DNA from: Endothia cerciana
Taxonomy: Eukaryota; Ascomycota; Sordariomycetes; Diaporthales; Cryphonectriaceae
Length of the DNA stretch: 64,000 nucleotides
Assembly: GCA_026119935.1 (NCBI GenBank)
Contig: JALRMH010000063.1
Location: 62,001-126,000, forward strand
Direction: 5' to 3'
Shown here: positions 45,643 to 56,749 of the stretch, piece after piece
Layout: each line of letters starts with the position of its first letter
How positions within the stretch are numbered: position 1 is the stretch's first letter
Made by a program: the position numbers and the translations under genes
Notes under the pieces: generated by a model
What the model saw: the letters and a program-made list of their open reading frames with translations, nothing else
Told to the model about the DNA's origin: nothing
The model's database searches: none

Positions 45643-48600
45643 GACGCTCGGGGACGTATTCGTGTCGGTATCGATGCTGGTGTCGTCGAGGTGGGCGGTG
45701 ATACGGGGAGCTGGAGCTGGAGGATGAAGCGGATCAACGAGTGACTCGAGGTTGTAGCGAGTGGACCGTAGTTGAATATGGCAAGAGGAATGATCCCCGG
45801 GGTGGTCTGGTCTGTCCGTAGAGGGACAGTCTTCGAGGGTGAGCTGGGTCGTCGGCAGTTGAGTTGTGTTCTCCCTCACTGACCAAAATGATGCCACCGC
45901 CAGCCTAGGTCCACTAGACCCTCTTTACATAGTAGCGAAAGGAGGCGTGTCCGTGCGGACTTGCGAAGGGTGCCCAGTGCTGTAGGGCAGGGCGTCGACC
46001 ACAATGCCGATTATGCCAATCAATGGATACGTGGGTGATATGTGCCGGTATATCTAGGGTAGATAGGATAGAATACCACAAGGCTGACAGGCCTTCTGTG
46101 CAGCATTACGGAACTCAGGATCAATCGACTAGGCTTTCCAAGGGTCCCCGAGTCCCGGCCTGGCTGCCAGGTACAGGCCACTTTGCCCGTGGGAGTGGGC
46201 CAGGGACAGGGGGCGTGCGGGGTCTCCGGGGCTTGAGCTCTACTGGAGCCTACCGTGCCACCTTTGTAGAGGGTGTGGCCCAGGGCCAGGCTGATCCGCT
46301 AGAGCCCGTGTGGGGGGGGGGGGGCTTCAACCACTCCCCACGCCGCAGCGGTAGCGACGCCAACGCCACCCACGGGAGGTTGGTGACGTTCCGCATTCCG
46401 GAGCTTCGTCAACCACAACTTGTGTCGCGTGCTCTCCACCCTCACCATCATTATCACGTGCGTGCGGGTCCGACTTTGACAGAAGGAAATCGTCGACAGA
46501 CTGACCATCCACAAGGTTCTGACTCTGCTGCCCATACTTTCTGGCCTCCGTCTCTTGGATCCTTCTGCACCCCAGGCAGTCTTCAGGTTCCCCAGCATCC
46601 CCCATCTCCGAGGCTGGTGGCGTGGGGATGGGCGCCACGCCGTGTCTGTGAAGCGAGGTCATCGTGAAGAGGGGGGGAGGGGGCACCACAGGAAGGACGC
46701 CAAAAGGTAGATTGTCGGACTCTTCGAAGCCAGCCAGCGTCATGACATGGAATGGAACGGGCTATGATGATCCCATGAAAGAGGGCGAGGGAGGGTTGGC
46801 TCTCTACTCCTCCGGCCGGCCGAGGCCTCGCGGGCTACGGATGCTCTTATATGAGCCGTTGTCGGTCACCACAACCGCACCACAGCACTCACTCATTTCG
46901 GATCGCACCAGGGCAGGACCGAGCTGAATTGGACCGATTTCTGCGCCTTGCCGTGCCCCCCCCCCCCCTGTAAGAGGTAGAGACATGCATAAAAGGGCTG
47001 CCAGGTCTGGACGACATGCCACAAATGACGCACTGGCCCAGCGCGATGGCATCACCCAATCTGGTCCTAATGCCCGAGTGCTACCAACCAAATGCAGTGG
47101 CCCGACCTGTCGCTGTGGTGTCCCCTTCGTGGTATCGGACACGCTCCTGGCCGGCCTGGCAAAGGCGAACTCCTTATATCTCACTGCCGAGATGCCTCGC
47201 TGTTTCTTCCATCCTAGTTGTCTCGCCTTCACCATCGGGGCGTCCGTCCCTTCATGGCTTTCCCTTTCGAGTCGTTCCAGGTCGACCCTCCTCCATCTGG
47301 GTACGGGTCCCGTCAGTTGAGCTGCCCGAGTGGGCACAAAGAGATGGGCAAGTGTCATCATCTCTCACTGACGAGAGATTCACAAGGTCTGAGCAATATG
47401 CTGCTCCCTGTCTGGACTCAGTCCTGAGGCTGAGGCCGAGATCTTCTCACCCAACCACAACTCACCGGCGTCTCTCTCCATGCGTGTACAAAGCGCGGGA
47501 GCAGTATTCGAGCGGCCGAGATGGCATCACCCTCACCATTGAAGAATTCTACAACAAACATGCTGGCATGCATCCTGCAGCTGGCACATCCACTGGCAAT
47601 GATGTGCGCCTCCGGCCGGTTCCATCCGGAGCCCGCCAGCTGAATCTACCATACCTGACCGAACCTCAGCCTGAGCCGCTCGCAACATCTCGAAGGAACG
47701 CCACCATCCCCGAGGTATCGCCCCGATCTGTGGCGCATGACATGACCCTCCGTCTAGAATGCCCAGCTTGGCGAGGAAGAAGGCCCCTGCACACACCGGA
47801 AAGAGTGCTGGCTAGTGCTCACGTCTTGTATCCGGAACCGGCTACATACGTGAGGAGGTGAAGCTGTGTCGGGGTCGCAGGCGGGAAGCTGGTACAGGTA
47901 CCTATCAGCTTGGTGAAGGCGTTGCCTACATAGTATATGCGCGGCTGTTGAGTACGTGTCCTGGCCATCGCCACCGGCCAGGTCGGGGAAGGGGGCCAGC
48001 ACATCGAATCGGAGCAGCAGCCCGAGCCACGGGCGTCGTTGTTAGAGGTCAAGCTCTGCTTGCGCCCCGTCAGTCCTCATGACCAGTCCCAGCACAGCTA
48101 ACACCGCATAATCATTGTATCGACCTGCGCCAGAGCGTCGTCGCATGTCCTGGTCGTGCCTGCCCCTGCACTATGATCGGAGTAAAGGGCCATCCACACC
48201 CGCTGTCCGGCCATGGATGGCCCTATGTCTTGCTTGGGGCACTAAACTTGAGTGAAAGCCGAGGACGGTGTGGTAGAAACGATCATTTACTATCGTATCG
48301 TGGGAATCGCTTGTGCGGGCGTGCCAAGATGTCCCAAATGCCTTCGCAATGGTGTGGGCTGGTGTCAGGTCACACGTAATCTCGTCATCTTATCGGGGAA
48401 TTACTCGATTTCGAGGCCGGGATTCTCTCAACAGTTCCGGCACGGAACTTAGTGGATGCGAAAATCCAAGATGTCGAACTGAACTGTCCCATCATTTTCG
48501 CAGGCCTGGCACCTGGGTGACTAGGTAGCGCCACGATGGATGATGCCCTTGGTGTCGACGGGGCCTCGCGAGTTCTTCAAAGGGAGCACGGTGCGGACGG

Positions 48601-49031
48601 GAGACCCTTTGTGGTCCCGAGGCACGTGTGATGTTTTGTCTCCGTGGGTTTTCTTTTCAGGTGGTAGCTACCAACACGTGGTACATACATAGTAGTAGAG
48701 GCCTGTCGAGGATTGTTTTGTGAGAAGTTGTTGGATCCAATGCCACTATCTACGGCACGAGGTCGGGACGGGCGAGCCGAAGAAAGCTTGGGCCACCCGG
48801 CAGGAACCTTTATGTGCCCTTGTACTATGGTAGGCAAGGATTGCGCTGCGGGCTGTGGGGCGATTTGTGGTCGCGGCAGGCTGACATCTCTTTTGATCCC
48901 CGGCCATGGCGGACAAATTTCTTTGCGGCTCTGAGGTCACCCATCTATCGTCGTCTACCATCTGCCACCTAATCTACCCACCCCATTCCATCCGTTGCAC
49001 CAAGCCCGCGACGACAACGGCGGCCACCGAA

Positions 49032-49082
<51 letters not shown>

Positions 49083-49247
49083 AACAACAACAACAACAGC
49101 CACGCTGACAGCTCCCCAAACCACCTGTGCCCCCGCGCGGCCGTCGTCAGCCCAGGTGTCTGATCCGTCGTTGATCGGTGCTCGACATCCTCTTCGCCGT
49201 GTGCGTCAGGCGGACAATCACCTAGACGACCCCTCTGGTCAGCCACC
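45643..49247. other. 3.6-kb intergenic region with no supported gene
   Basis: It lies between the DUG2 start and the TIM17 start and holds both promoters. It has G and C runs (46313 to 46324, 46959 to 46969) and, near TIM17, a GAC repeat. A plus-strand ATG frame 47016..47861 (281 codons, with ATAAAAGG 25 bp upstream) is the longest open frame. Its composition (Ser/Pro/Arg) and lack of any domain make it doubtful. Nothing else protein-like was seen on either strand. Confidence 0.45.
49032..49082. repeat. (GAC)17 trinucleotide repeat in the TIM17 upstream region
   Basis: A near-perfect GAC array followed by (AAC)n, about 165 nt upstream of the TIM17 ATG, probably in the 5' leader or core promoter. 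In one frame it would encode poly-Asp, but that frame has no other support. Confidence 0.9.
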
Positions 49248-49859
49248 ATGGATCACACACGCGATCCCTGTCCTTGGGTCATCTTGAATGACTTCGGTGG
49301 TGCCTTTTGTATGGGCGTATGTTGTCCTAGTAATTTCCCGGGTCTCTCCCAGCTTGACCTGCGCGGCTGACCCTACCCTACCCACCCCCCGACCACAGGC
49401 AATCGGCGGCACGATATGGCACGGCATCAAGGGCTTCAGAAACTCCCCCTACGGTGAGCGACGGATAGGCGCCATCACCGCCGTCAAGATGCGGGCACCC
49501 GTACTGGGCGGCAACTTCGGCGTCTGGGGTGGCCTCTTCTCCACATTCGACTGCGCCGTCAAGGGTGTCCGCAAGAAGGAGGATCCATACAATGCCATCA
49601 TTGCTGGCTTCTTCACAGGCGGCTCGCTGGCCATCCGAGGGGGATACAAGGCCGCGAGGAACGGCGCCATCGGCTGTGCCGTCCTGCTGGCGGTCATCGA
49701 GGGTGTGGGCATTGCGTTTTCGAAGATGATGGCCGGCAGTACCAAGCTAGAGGTAAGCTATCGAAGGAGGAGACCATCCCGCTCTGTGGTCCCGCATCTA
49801 ACGTGGATCTGCTGCAGGTACCGCAGGCACCCCCCGCAAACGACGCGGCGATTGTATGA
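49248..49859 (+). CDS. TIM17: Tim17, mitochondrial inner-membrane TIM23 translocase subunit
   Basis: Tim17 is a core subunit of the TIM23 complex that moves presequence proteins across or into the inner membrane. Exons are 49248..49316, 49399..49752 and 49818..49859, 154 residues, the usual length. The sequence follows the family closely: MDHTRDPCPWVILNDFGGAF, then across the first intron AIGGTIWHGIKGFRNSP, then four membrane spans with GxxxG faces (GGNFGVWGGLF, AIIAGFFTGGSLAIRGG). Cys8 and the Cys in STFDCAVKG match the pair that forms a disulfide in yeast Tim17. The last exon is only 14 codons including the stop (VPQAPPANDAAIV). Its small size makes it easy to miss; the alternative is a read-through that destroys the short tail. 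Confidence 0.92.
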
Positions 49860-50199
49860 ACGGGCAGCGCCTGCCGCCCAGGTTTGGATGCCACGAACAC
49901 CTCTCTACTCCATCGAGCTACGCCCCTCCGGCCTGGGGCGACTCCCCTGTATTTCTTACGGAATTGGTCATGGTCTCTGCATAGGTTTCGGGGGTTGGGG
50001 CGTCGTGTGATTCTTGTAGTATAGACATTGGTCAGCAGGGCTCACATCACGGATGAAGAAGGATGAATAGCGGCCGCCGAGACTCGGACCAAGACACAAT
50101 AATACCTCCGCCTTGGCGCACCCCACCATAATCTACTTGGTTGCTCAGGTCGAACAAGCTCACGGGTATCCACGCTCACGGGTATCCACGCTCACAGGC
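49860..50199. other. Short intergenic region between TIM17 and asparaginase 3' ends
   Basis: About 340 bp between convergent genes. A direct repeat (two copies of CACGGGTATCCACGCT) lies at 50160 to 50193, right next to the asparaginase stop. Nothing else seen. Confidence 0.5.
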
Positions 50200-51745
50200 C
50201 TACAGGGTCGTCTTTTCCGGGAGCCACGCCGTGATTTCCTCACCCCGACGCTCCCCGTCGAAGCCCAAATGTGCCACTTGGGCGCCCCCGTGCCAGACCT
50301 GGAAGACGGCCTTGTCATTATCGTCGATCCAAGCGCGGAACATACCAGGGCAGTTGTGGTCATGCATCACCTCCGACCGCGTCTCGAGCACGCTACCACT
50401 ACTGTCTCTGACAATGACGCTCTCGATGCCGATCATACCACCCTCACCCTCGCCGGTCACCATCCACCGAGCCCCCGCACTTCTTTGCAGTTCCCCGCCC
50501 GGGCCTGTGACCTCGGTCAGGGCCACAGCGGAAGAGACGGACTTCCAGCGCGCAATTGCAGCTGCGGTCCGACCAGCATTGACCCGCAAGAAAGAATCCC
50601 CGTTGCCGGTCCCCGAGGTTGCGAAAGATCGGGTGGTGGTCAGTTCGCCCGACCGGGGAGACAACATCAGGGGCGAATACACAAAGGGGGTCGGTAGACA
50701 GTCGGCCATCCACCCCTTGATCGCTCCAGCAAACTCCAATGCTGCCCCGGGCCCTCGTATCAGCTCCATACCCCCCTCCCAGAAGCCCCGTGTTGACCTC
50801 GTCGGGTCGCCCTTCTCCGCCCACTCCTCGGCCCAGTACCCGGCACCTGGCACGGGCGTGTCCCCGATGCGACCCGTCAGCTTGTTCGTCAGGCCACCTG
50901 TGCTCGTGGCGCAACAAACCGTTCCGTCCGAGTCCAGGGCCACCGCGCCTGTGGTGCCCTGGGGCAGATACTCGTCTGCGCTCCATGTGGCGAGTGTCTG
51001 AGCCCCGCTCTTCTCGCGCTCCAACGCGCGGATGTGTTCGTCCCAGCGTTGTTGTGTGAAGAAGTACTCGGTCGGGGCAGACTCCAGACCATACCGTTTT
51101 GCGAGAGCTTCGGCCACTGCACCGTACACCAGGGTGTGTCCTTGGGCCGAGGGTGCGGACACATCTACTGGCTCAGAACAGTCATCCGAGGCCGAGCTCG
51201 GCTGTCCCCTGTCCCCTTTCTTCCCCCATAGGTCGTCCTCGCCGTGCTCGAGTATTTTCCGCGCGAGCAGGATGGGGTTCTTGACGTGCCGCAGGCCCAG
51301 CACCCCTGCTGCTCTTTTCGCATGACCCCGCGAGACCATGACGCTTGCCTCGAGCTGATTGATGCCGTCGCGCGTGAAGACCGCGCCCTTGCCGGCGTTG
51401 AACAGTGGGTCATTCTCGAGGAGGGTCACGGCGTAGGTTGCTACCTCCAGAGCGGAGGGGAGGGCCGAGCTGGAAGGGGCAGACTTGGGGGTGAACATGT
51501 AGCCGTGGGTTTTGGAGATCTAGAGACGCTTGCAGGTTAGCCATGGGCCCTTCTCTGAGGCATGTTCTCCTAGATTTGCGACTGACCATCCCGAGCAGGG
51601 ACTTCCGGACGGCCTGATACCTCTCAGGCGTCAGGTTGGCCGGCTTGATGTTGCCGGCGCCGCCATGAATGATCAGCCGTGGCTTGACCCCGGCCGCAGA
51701 TTGAGACCGCTGCTGGGGGCTGTTGTACTCCATCTTGCCGGTCAT
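50200..51745 (-). CDS. Isoaspartyl peptidase/L-asparaginase (type 2, Ntn hydrolase)
   Basis: This is a plant-type asparaginase of the N-terminal-nucleophile hydrolase fold that hydrolyses asparagine or isoaspartyl dipeptides after self-cleavage. Exons are 51745..51587 and 51519..50200, 492 residues. The first in-frame ATG is at 51745; a second Met lies four codons on. Family landmarks are RLIIHGGAGNI at the N-terminus, NDPLFNAGKGAVFTRDG and LEASVM, then the cleavage site QGTTGAVALDSDG, where Thr242 should be the nucleophile. Substrate-loop residues follow in STGGLTNKLTGRIGDTP. The segment before the cleavage site has an insertion of about 70 residues (GQPSSASDDCSEPVDVSA and around). The beta subunit is about 250 residues, longer than the bacterial type. 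No signal peptide, so probably cytosolic. Confidence 0.87.
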
Positions 51746-52663
51746 CTTCACGCAACAGTCCAACGCAGGTGGTGACAGGAGAAGGGGCAAGAGAAGCTCA
51801 TGGCAAGAGAGGAGCGGCCAACGTGGGGGTTCGCCAGTGAGCTGTGGATATTGTACCCATACGATGCTTGTCGTTATCTTATCGTGACCCGGCCCCGGCA
51901 GACGGGCCGGGTCGAGGCCTCGTGATCATGGGCCCCGGGGTTCGGTGTCAATGCCCCCGGCGACATCGACCATGTTAGCATGCTTGCAGCCATACGGCCA
52001 TACATACTACGTAGTAACCCACCTCTGACCTCACCACCAGCCCCTTGCTCTGCCCTGCCTCGTGTCGAGGATGAATCATCATAGCACACCGCCCAGGAAT
52101 ATGGCACTCTCACCCCTGCATTGTGGGCTTGGCCTCCCGCTAGATCGACCCTTCAAGGGCCCGCCTGCAGCCATATCTCGCGTCGGGTAATCTTCGTACT
52201 AATGCCATGCCGCAATCTTCTTAATCCATCACTAGCATGAGCCCGGGACTTCGGGACGTCTTGACGGTAGCCATGCAAAACTGCCGGCCAATCATGCCCT
52301 CAACAGACGACACTCGCCGCAAATTCCGGGGCCGTCCTGAGGGCCTCTCTGTCCCCCGCGAGTCGCGCCTCTCACCCACACTCCATCATGTGCTACAGTA
52401 TGGTGGACCAAGGCGCTAAGGAGGTGAGAAATATGCAGGGCCTGGTTTATATCACAGGCGTTCCCCATCCACCCGCCCGATATCTGTCTACATGCCATGT
52501 TCGGGACGATCAACTCCATGAGGACATTAGCCTGCTTGTCCCGGTATTCTAGGTGGACGACCGCCTGACTTTTAACAAGACATCGTCCCACGCTGCTTGC
52601 GTCCCTCTCCGCTCAGTCCTGTCCTCACCGCCGCCTTGCCTGCCTGTCAGAGCCCGGCAGATA
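51746..52663. other. Divergent promoter region of asparaginase and MFS transporter
   Basis: About 920 bp between divergent genes. The MFS frame is open upstream to 52553 but has no ATG there. No other protein-like frame. Confidence 0.5.
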
Positions 52664-54466
52664 ATGCCTCACCATGACCACCGCACGGGTCATCTCGAAG
52701 ATGGACGACCAGCCAAGCCTGAAGCAGCCAAGACCGATGAGGCCTTTCCAACATATCAGCTTACCATACTCGCAATATGCCGCTTCTCGGAGCCCATCGC
52801 ATTCAACTCCATCCTCGCGTACACGTACGTGATGGTGCAAGATCTCAACGGGAACGACGTCAATGCCTCCTTCTATGCCGGCTTGCTTGTGTCCGCCTAC
52901 GCCGTCGCCGAGGCCCTCACAGCTATGATGTGGGGGGCGATATCAGATCGGTATGGCCGCAAGCCAGTGGTCCTGTTTGGCCTCTGTGGGGTGGCCATCT
53001 CGAGCCTGCTGTTCGGCCTGGCCAAGAGGTACTGGGTAGCCTTGCTGGCAAGGTTCGTCGGGGGTGCGCTCAACGGGAACGTCTCCGTGATGCAGACAAT
53101 GGTCGCCGAGATGGTGATGGACAAGCCGCAGCACGAGCCCAAGGCCTATGCTGTGCAGCCGTTCGTCTGGTTCCTGGGCTCCATCATCGGATCTGCGATG
53201 GGGGGCTTCCTCGCACAACCAGCCAAGTTCTACCCCCACATCTTTCCAGAGGATGGCATATTTGGGCAGTACCCATATCTTCTCCCTAATCTGGTGGCCG
53301 TCACAGCCATTGTCGTGGCAGTGGTACAGGGCATCTTCTTACTTGACGAGACCAACCCGCGTTTCAAGAAGGATCCCGCCAAGAAGGATCCCGCACAGAA
53401 GCACCACTGGTCTCCTGTTTTGGATGGCGACGATACTGACGAGGCTTCTCCCCTCATTCGCACCGTTAGTCAGTCAAAGTCCATCCCCGAGAGTCTGCGG
53501 CAGGGCGGTCCATTCTTCAGTGAGGAAGGACTGCCGACCGCTACTGACCAGCGGTTTGACCTCCGTCGCAATTCCTTTGGCACGATGCACTCCATCAGCG
53601 TTCGTCCGGACCTCCGCGATTTACAAGATGCCCGAAACGAACATGACCGATCGGCACAAGACACCCAGAGGGCATTCAATTTCTCTGTTGTCATGCTCAT
53701 CACCACCCTCGTGATAGCCGCCTTTCACCAGATGGCCTTCGGTGCTATCTTGCCCATTTATCTTCTAGACTCACCCTCATACAATGCTTCAAGCGCCACT
53801 ACCTTCGCCGTTGGGCCCCGTCTTGATCTGGTCGGAGGCATGGGTTTCAGCCTACATGATGTCGGTGGCTACCTGGCTGTGAACGGCTTCATTGCCCTAT
53901 TTTGTCAAGGTGTCATTTTCCCCATTTTTGTCGAAAAGGCCGGCGTCTGGCTTTCATTCTTCCTGCCGACCTTGATATATCCCATTTGCTACATCATAAT
54001 GCCCTTCCTTTCCTTCCTTCGGACCGGGCTCGATAACACCGATGAGTCCTGGCTTCTACCAGCTGGCATCTACGCCTCCATGTTCGTGCAGAACCTCCTC
54101 GGCATCATCGCCACACCCTGCGCACTCATCCTGCTCAAGAACGCCACCCCCTCACCCCTGGTTCTTGGAAGGGTCAACGGTCTTGCCATGAGCGCAGTCT
54201 GCGCGGCCAGGACCGTCAGTTCGCCGCTGGTTGGAGTCGTTTATGACTTTGGTGGGAGCGCGGCGGCTTGGGCCAGCTGTGCTGCCGTCGCCATCCTGGG
54301 CGCTGTTCAGCTATGGTGGGTTCCGAGGGAGGTAAACATGACGGTGGCGGGCGAGGCGGAGGTTCATGTTGAGAATGTGCTTGTGGGTCATGCGTTTGCG
54401 ACAGACGACAATGCCGTTTCAGACGAGAGTGAGTCGGAAGACGCCAGGGGTGGAAGCAGTGGATGA
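52664..54466 (+). CDS. MFS transporter, single exon
   Basis: This is an intronless 600-residue major-facilitator transporter, with the first in-frame ATG at 52664. After a 40-residue charged N-terminus, spans 1 to 6 include the motif-A loop WGAISDRYGRKPVVLFG and RFVGGALNGNVSVMQTMVAE. A soluble central loop of about 125 residues (Lys/Asp/Ser-rich, with the repeat KKDPAKKDPAQK) separates them from spans 7 to 12. The last spans have VLGRVNGLAMSAVCAARTVS. The sequence resembles fungal and plant zinc-induced-facilitator/tetracycline-exporter-like members (an inference from pattern, not a search). The tail is acidic. No sign of decay. Confidence 0.85.
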   Translation: MPHHDHRTGHLEDGRPAKPEAAKTDEAFPTYQLTILAICRFSEPIAFNSILAYTYVMVQDLNGNDVNASFYAGLLVSAYAVAEALTAMMWGAISDRYGRKPVVLFGLCGVAISSLLFGLAKRYWVALLARFVGGALNGNVSVMQTMVAEMVMDKPQHEPKAYAVQPFVWFLGSIIGSAMGGFLAQPAKFYPHIFPEDGIFGQYPYLLPNLVAVTAIVVAVVQGIFLLDETNPRFKKDPAKKDPAQKHHWSPVLDGDDTDEASPLIRTVSQSKSIPESLRQGGPFFSEEGLPTATDQRFDLRRNSFGTMHSISVRPDLRDLQDARNEHDRSAQDTQRAFNFSVVMLITTLVIAAFHQMAFGAILPIYLLDSPSYNASSATTFAVGPRLDLVGGMGFSLHDVGGYLAVNGFIALFCQGVIFPIFVEKAGVWLSFFLPTLIYPICYIIMPFLSFLRTGLDNTDESWLLPAGIYASMFVQNLLGIIATPCALILLKNATPSPLVLGRVNGLAMSAVCAARTVSSPLVGVVYDFGGSAAAWASCAAVAILGAVQLWWVPREVNMTVAGEAEVHVENVLVGHAFATDDNAVSDESESEDARGGSSG

Positions 54467-54739
54467 AATGTGGCACGTCGCGCCCGCCACCGCCTCACGT
54501 CAACCATAGCAAAGATGGCGTGATTTCGAAGCATGAAGTGTGAAGGACCGGAACGAATAAAATCATCATGATATCTCTCAGTGGACGCCACTCTGACAGT
54601 GCATAGCTTCTAGACTGTGGTAGTCAGTGTGCCCTATGTGGCCTATCACTGTTGACAGGCGGTCCGAGCTCAGGTCGGACACTTGCCAACGCGCGAATCT
54701 TCAAAGAGGCGCTTGGAGCTGAGGATTAAGATTTCCCGT

Positions 54740-55617
54740 CATTTCGTTCATATTTGACGAGGAGTGCCGGCGGTGTTCCAGTGGTTGATGAGATCTCTTA
54801 GCTTAAGAAGGCTGGAGGCGTAGCTCTGGAGGTTGCTCCTGGCAGGTGGGAAGATCACCGGAGCCCACTCATACATTGTGTCACCTACGAAGATGAAACG
54901 CCCTTGAGGGTCCTATATAGTAACCTCGTCCTGTGTGTGACCCGGGGTGTGATAAACGACCAGCCCGGGGACATGAGAACCACCGCCATTGTCGTGTGTC
55001 ATCGTCTGTCCATCACCCCCGCCTAGTGAGTGACCCCGTACTTCGGCGTGTCCATCCCGACGAAGCGGCATAAGGAGTTGGTGGGCAGGTCATTTTCAAT
55101 GAAGCCCTTTCCGCTCGAGCTGGCCCATATGAAAGATCCCGAGGCGTCGGTAAACTGCTCTATACCACCTTTGGGTGTTTGGAGGCTCCGTCAGCTGCCC
55201 AGGTGGCCTTGGGCCATAAGTACTGTACATGCCTCAGGGTGGATGCGGAAGGCGAGTGCTCACCAATATAGTCATAGTGACAGTGCGTACACAACGGCAT
55301 AGTCCCTCCGCCCATCAAGGATTCAGCGGCCTCTCATCATTGTCCTCGACTGGATACGTCTTGATGAACTTGCGAAGCGATTTCAGCTCTACAGACGGAT
55401 CCCTCGCCGCCCCGCCACAGCCTGTGTCGATGAGGACGATGATAGAGGTATAGACCTTGGCATATATGAAGGGCGTCTCCCTCCACTGGTCATCTTCAAC
55501 AACGAGAAAGGCGGTCGGGTTGAGACGCGTGCAGGTAAGACAGGTTGATGGTGGCCCATCATGTGGTGTTCCCTCGGCCGTTGCGGGCCCTGTCGCGTTA
55601 GTTTTTGTTGACATCAT
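54740..55617 (-). pseudogene. Metallo-beta-lactamase superfamily pseudogene
   Basis: These are remains of a fungal metallo-beta-lactamase-fold hydrolase; the substrate is unknown. The N-terminal part from ATG 55614 (a Met codon also precedes it at 55617) is open for about 100 codons, with FIYAKVYTSIIVLIDTGCGG, ending in TGA at 55315. A metal-site motif VCTHCHYDYIG follows in another frame. An intron-like gap leads to IEQFTDASGSFIWASSSGKG and CRFVGMDTPKYGVTH, interrupted by TAG where Trp is expected. A 2-base shift leads to GLVVYHTPGHTQDEVTI, then a second TAG where Trp is expected, then DPQGRFIFVGDTMYEWAPV. The end dissolves into stops near 54750. The Asp-to-Tyr-following context DYIG in place of the usual DHIG also loses a metal ligand. 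Confidence 0.78.
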
Positions 55618-56749
55618 TGAGTATGCCTTTGATGCACTGGACTGGACATGATGTGCACGGAGCAGTGGTAAGAAGAGCCTCAAAATTCCGTTCTAGTAGC
55701 CTCTAAGAGCACAAGAAGGGACAGGATAGATAGTACGAAGAAAGCAACGCCTGTCCAGCATGGGCTCAGCGTGCGTAAAGGACGCCGCAGGCATCAAGGG
55801 TGTGGGACATACCTCGTCTAATGGCCGCAGATGGTTTTAATATCGTGTCCGGACCAACCTGAGGGGGGATGGAGGATGGGGAGGAGGCCAAGGGACAGAA
55901 AACAAGACGAATAGGGTTGGAGTTAAAGGGACTCACACTGGAGGTTAACGTTAGATACGTAGGTTCTTTGGCTACTTCAAAATGGTCTGCAGCACTGTAG
56001 TTCACACACCCATCTTGAGCCGCCTGGATGCAGTCTCTTGCTCCTTCCACCTGATCAACTCCTCACTCAAATTCGTGAGCATATTTGCGGCTGAGCCAGC
56101 CAACTTCGACGGTCACACGCCCCCTGCGCAAGCCGCAAGCCATGCAAGCCTTTTTTCTTTTCTTTTCTGTTTGTTTGTTTGTCCTGGCCTGAAGCTAGCC
56201 ACTGGCCACTTACACTGTCGAATGTTCCAGAGCGGAATTGCCCAGCAAAGGTCAGTCACAATTTCTCTACGGTTCCTGATCCTGCATCTTAGGAGGTGGT
56301 CTGTCTTGTCTCCGAGGCGTGTAGAGCTCTTTTCCAGTTTGGCCAAGCATGTGGAGGTAGGCCCCTGCAGAATCGTTCCAGTTTATGTCCATTGTCAGAT
56401 AATATAGCGACCTTCCACAGAACTCTGGACGGTGGAGGACCGATTATTCCAAGGCTTCGTCAGGCTCTCTCACCTTGGACGCGCAGACGCCTTGCCTCCC
56501 TCGAAGCTCCTCCGAGGTTCGGACATAAAAATTCTAAAATTCCACCAAGGCTATACCGAATTTACAGAAGCCCACATATCCGAGTTTGCGGATGCGCCCG
56601 GCGTTAACAGAACTGGGCCAGAGTTTGATGGAAGTTTCCAGGTCATCAGGATTCTAGTACATATGGAACGCTCCGCATTTTACTCGTTGGCTCTATTCCT
56701 GCTAGGTACGTCACTGTGTGTTCGGTTGGCCGAAAGAATACCTTGTGAT
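55618..56749. other. Intergenic region upstream of two pseudogenes
   Basis: About 1.1 kb of low-GC DNA. A T-rich tract with (TTTG)n lies at 56150 to 56180. The frame of the NADH dehydrogenase relic can be followed open back to 56432, but that upstream part shows no family similarity. Nothing else seen. Confidence 0.4.

Noticed and set aside
44470..45744. Plus-strand frames opposite DUG2
   Set aside because: Antisense to well-conserved WD40 repeats; no domain of their own.
45643..45897. N-terminal extension of DUG2 starting at 45897
   Set aside because: The codon there is GTG, not ATG; the first ATG in frame is at 45642.
47016..47861. 281-codon plus-strand ATG frame
   Set aside because: Ser/Pro/Arg-biased composition, no domain, no signal or membrane segment; treated as non-coding.
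48906..49163. Plus-strand open frame with poly-Asp and poly-Asn
   Set aside because: It is the GAC/AAC repeat upstream of TIM17; the frame has no other protein-like part.
50141..51001. Plus-strand frames of up to 286 codons opposite the asparaginase
   Set aside because: Antisense shadows; the minus strand encodes a complete Ntn-hydrolase with its active-site Thr.
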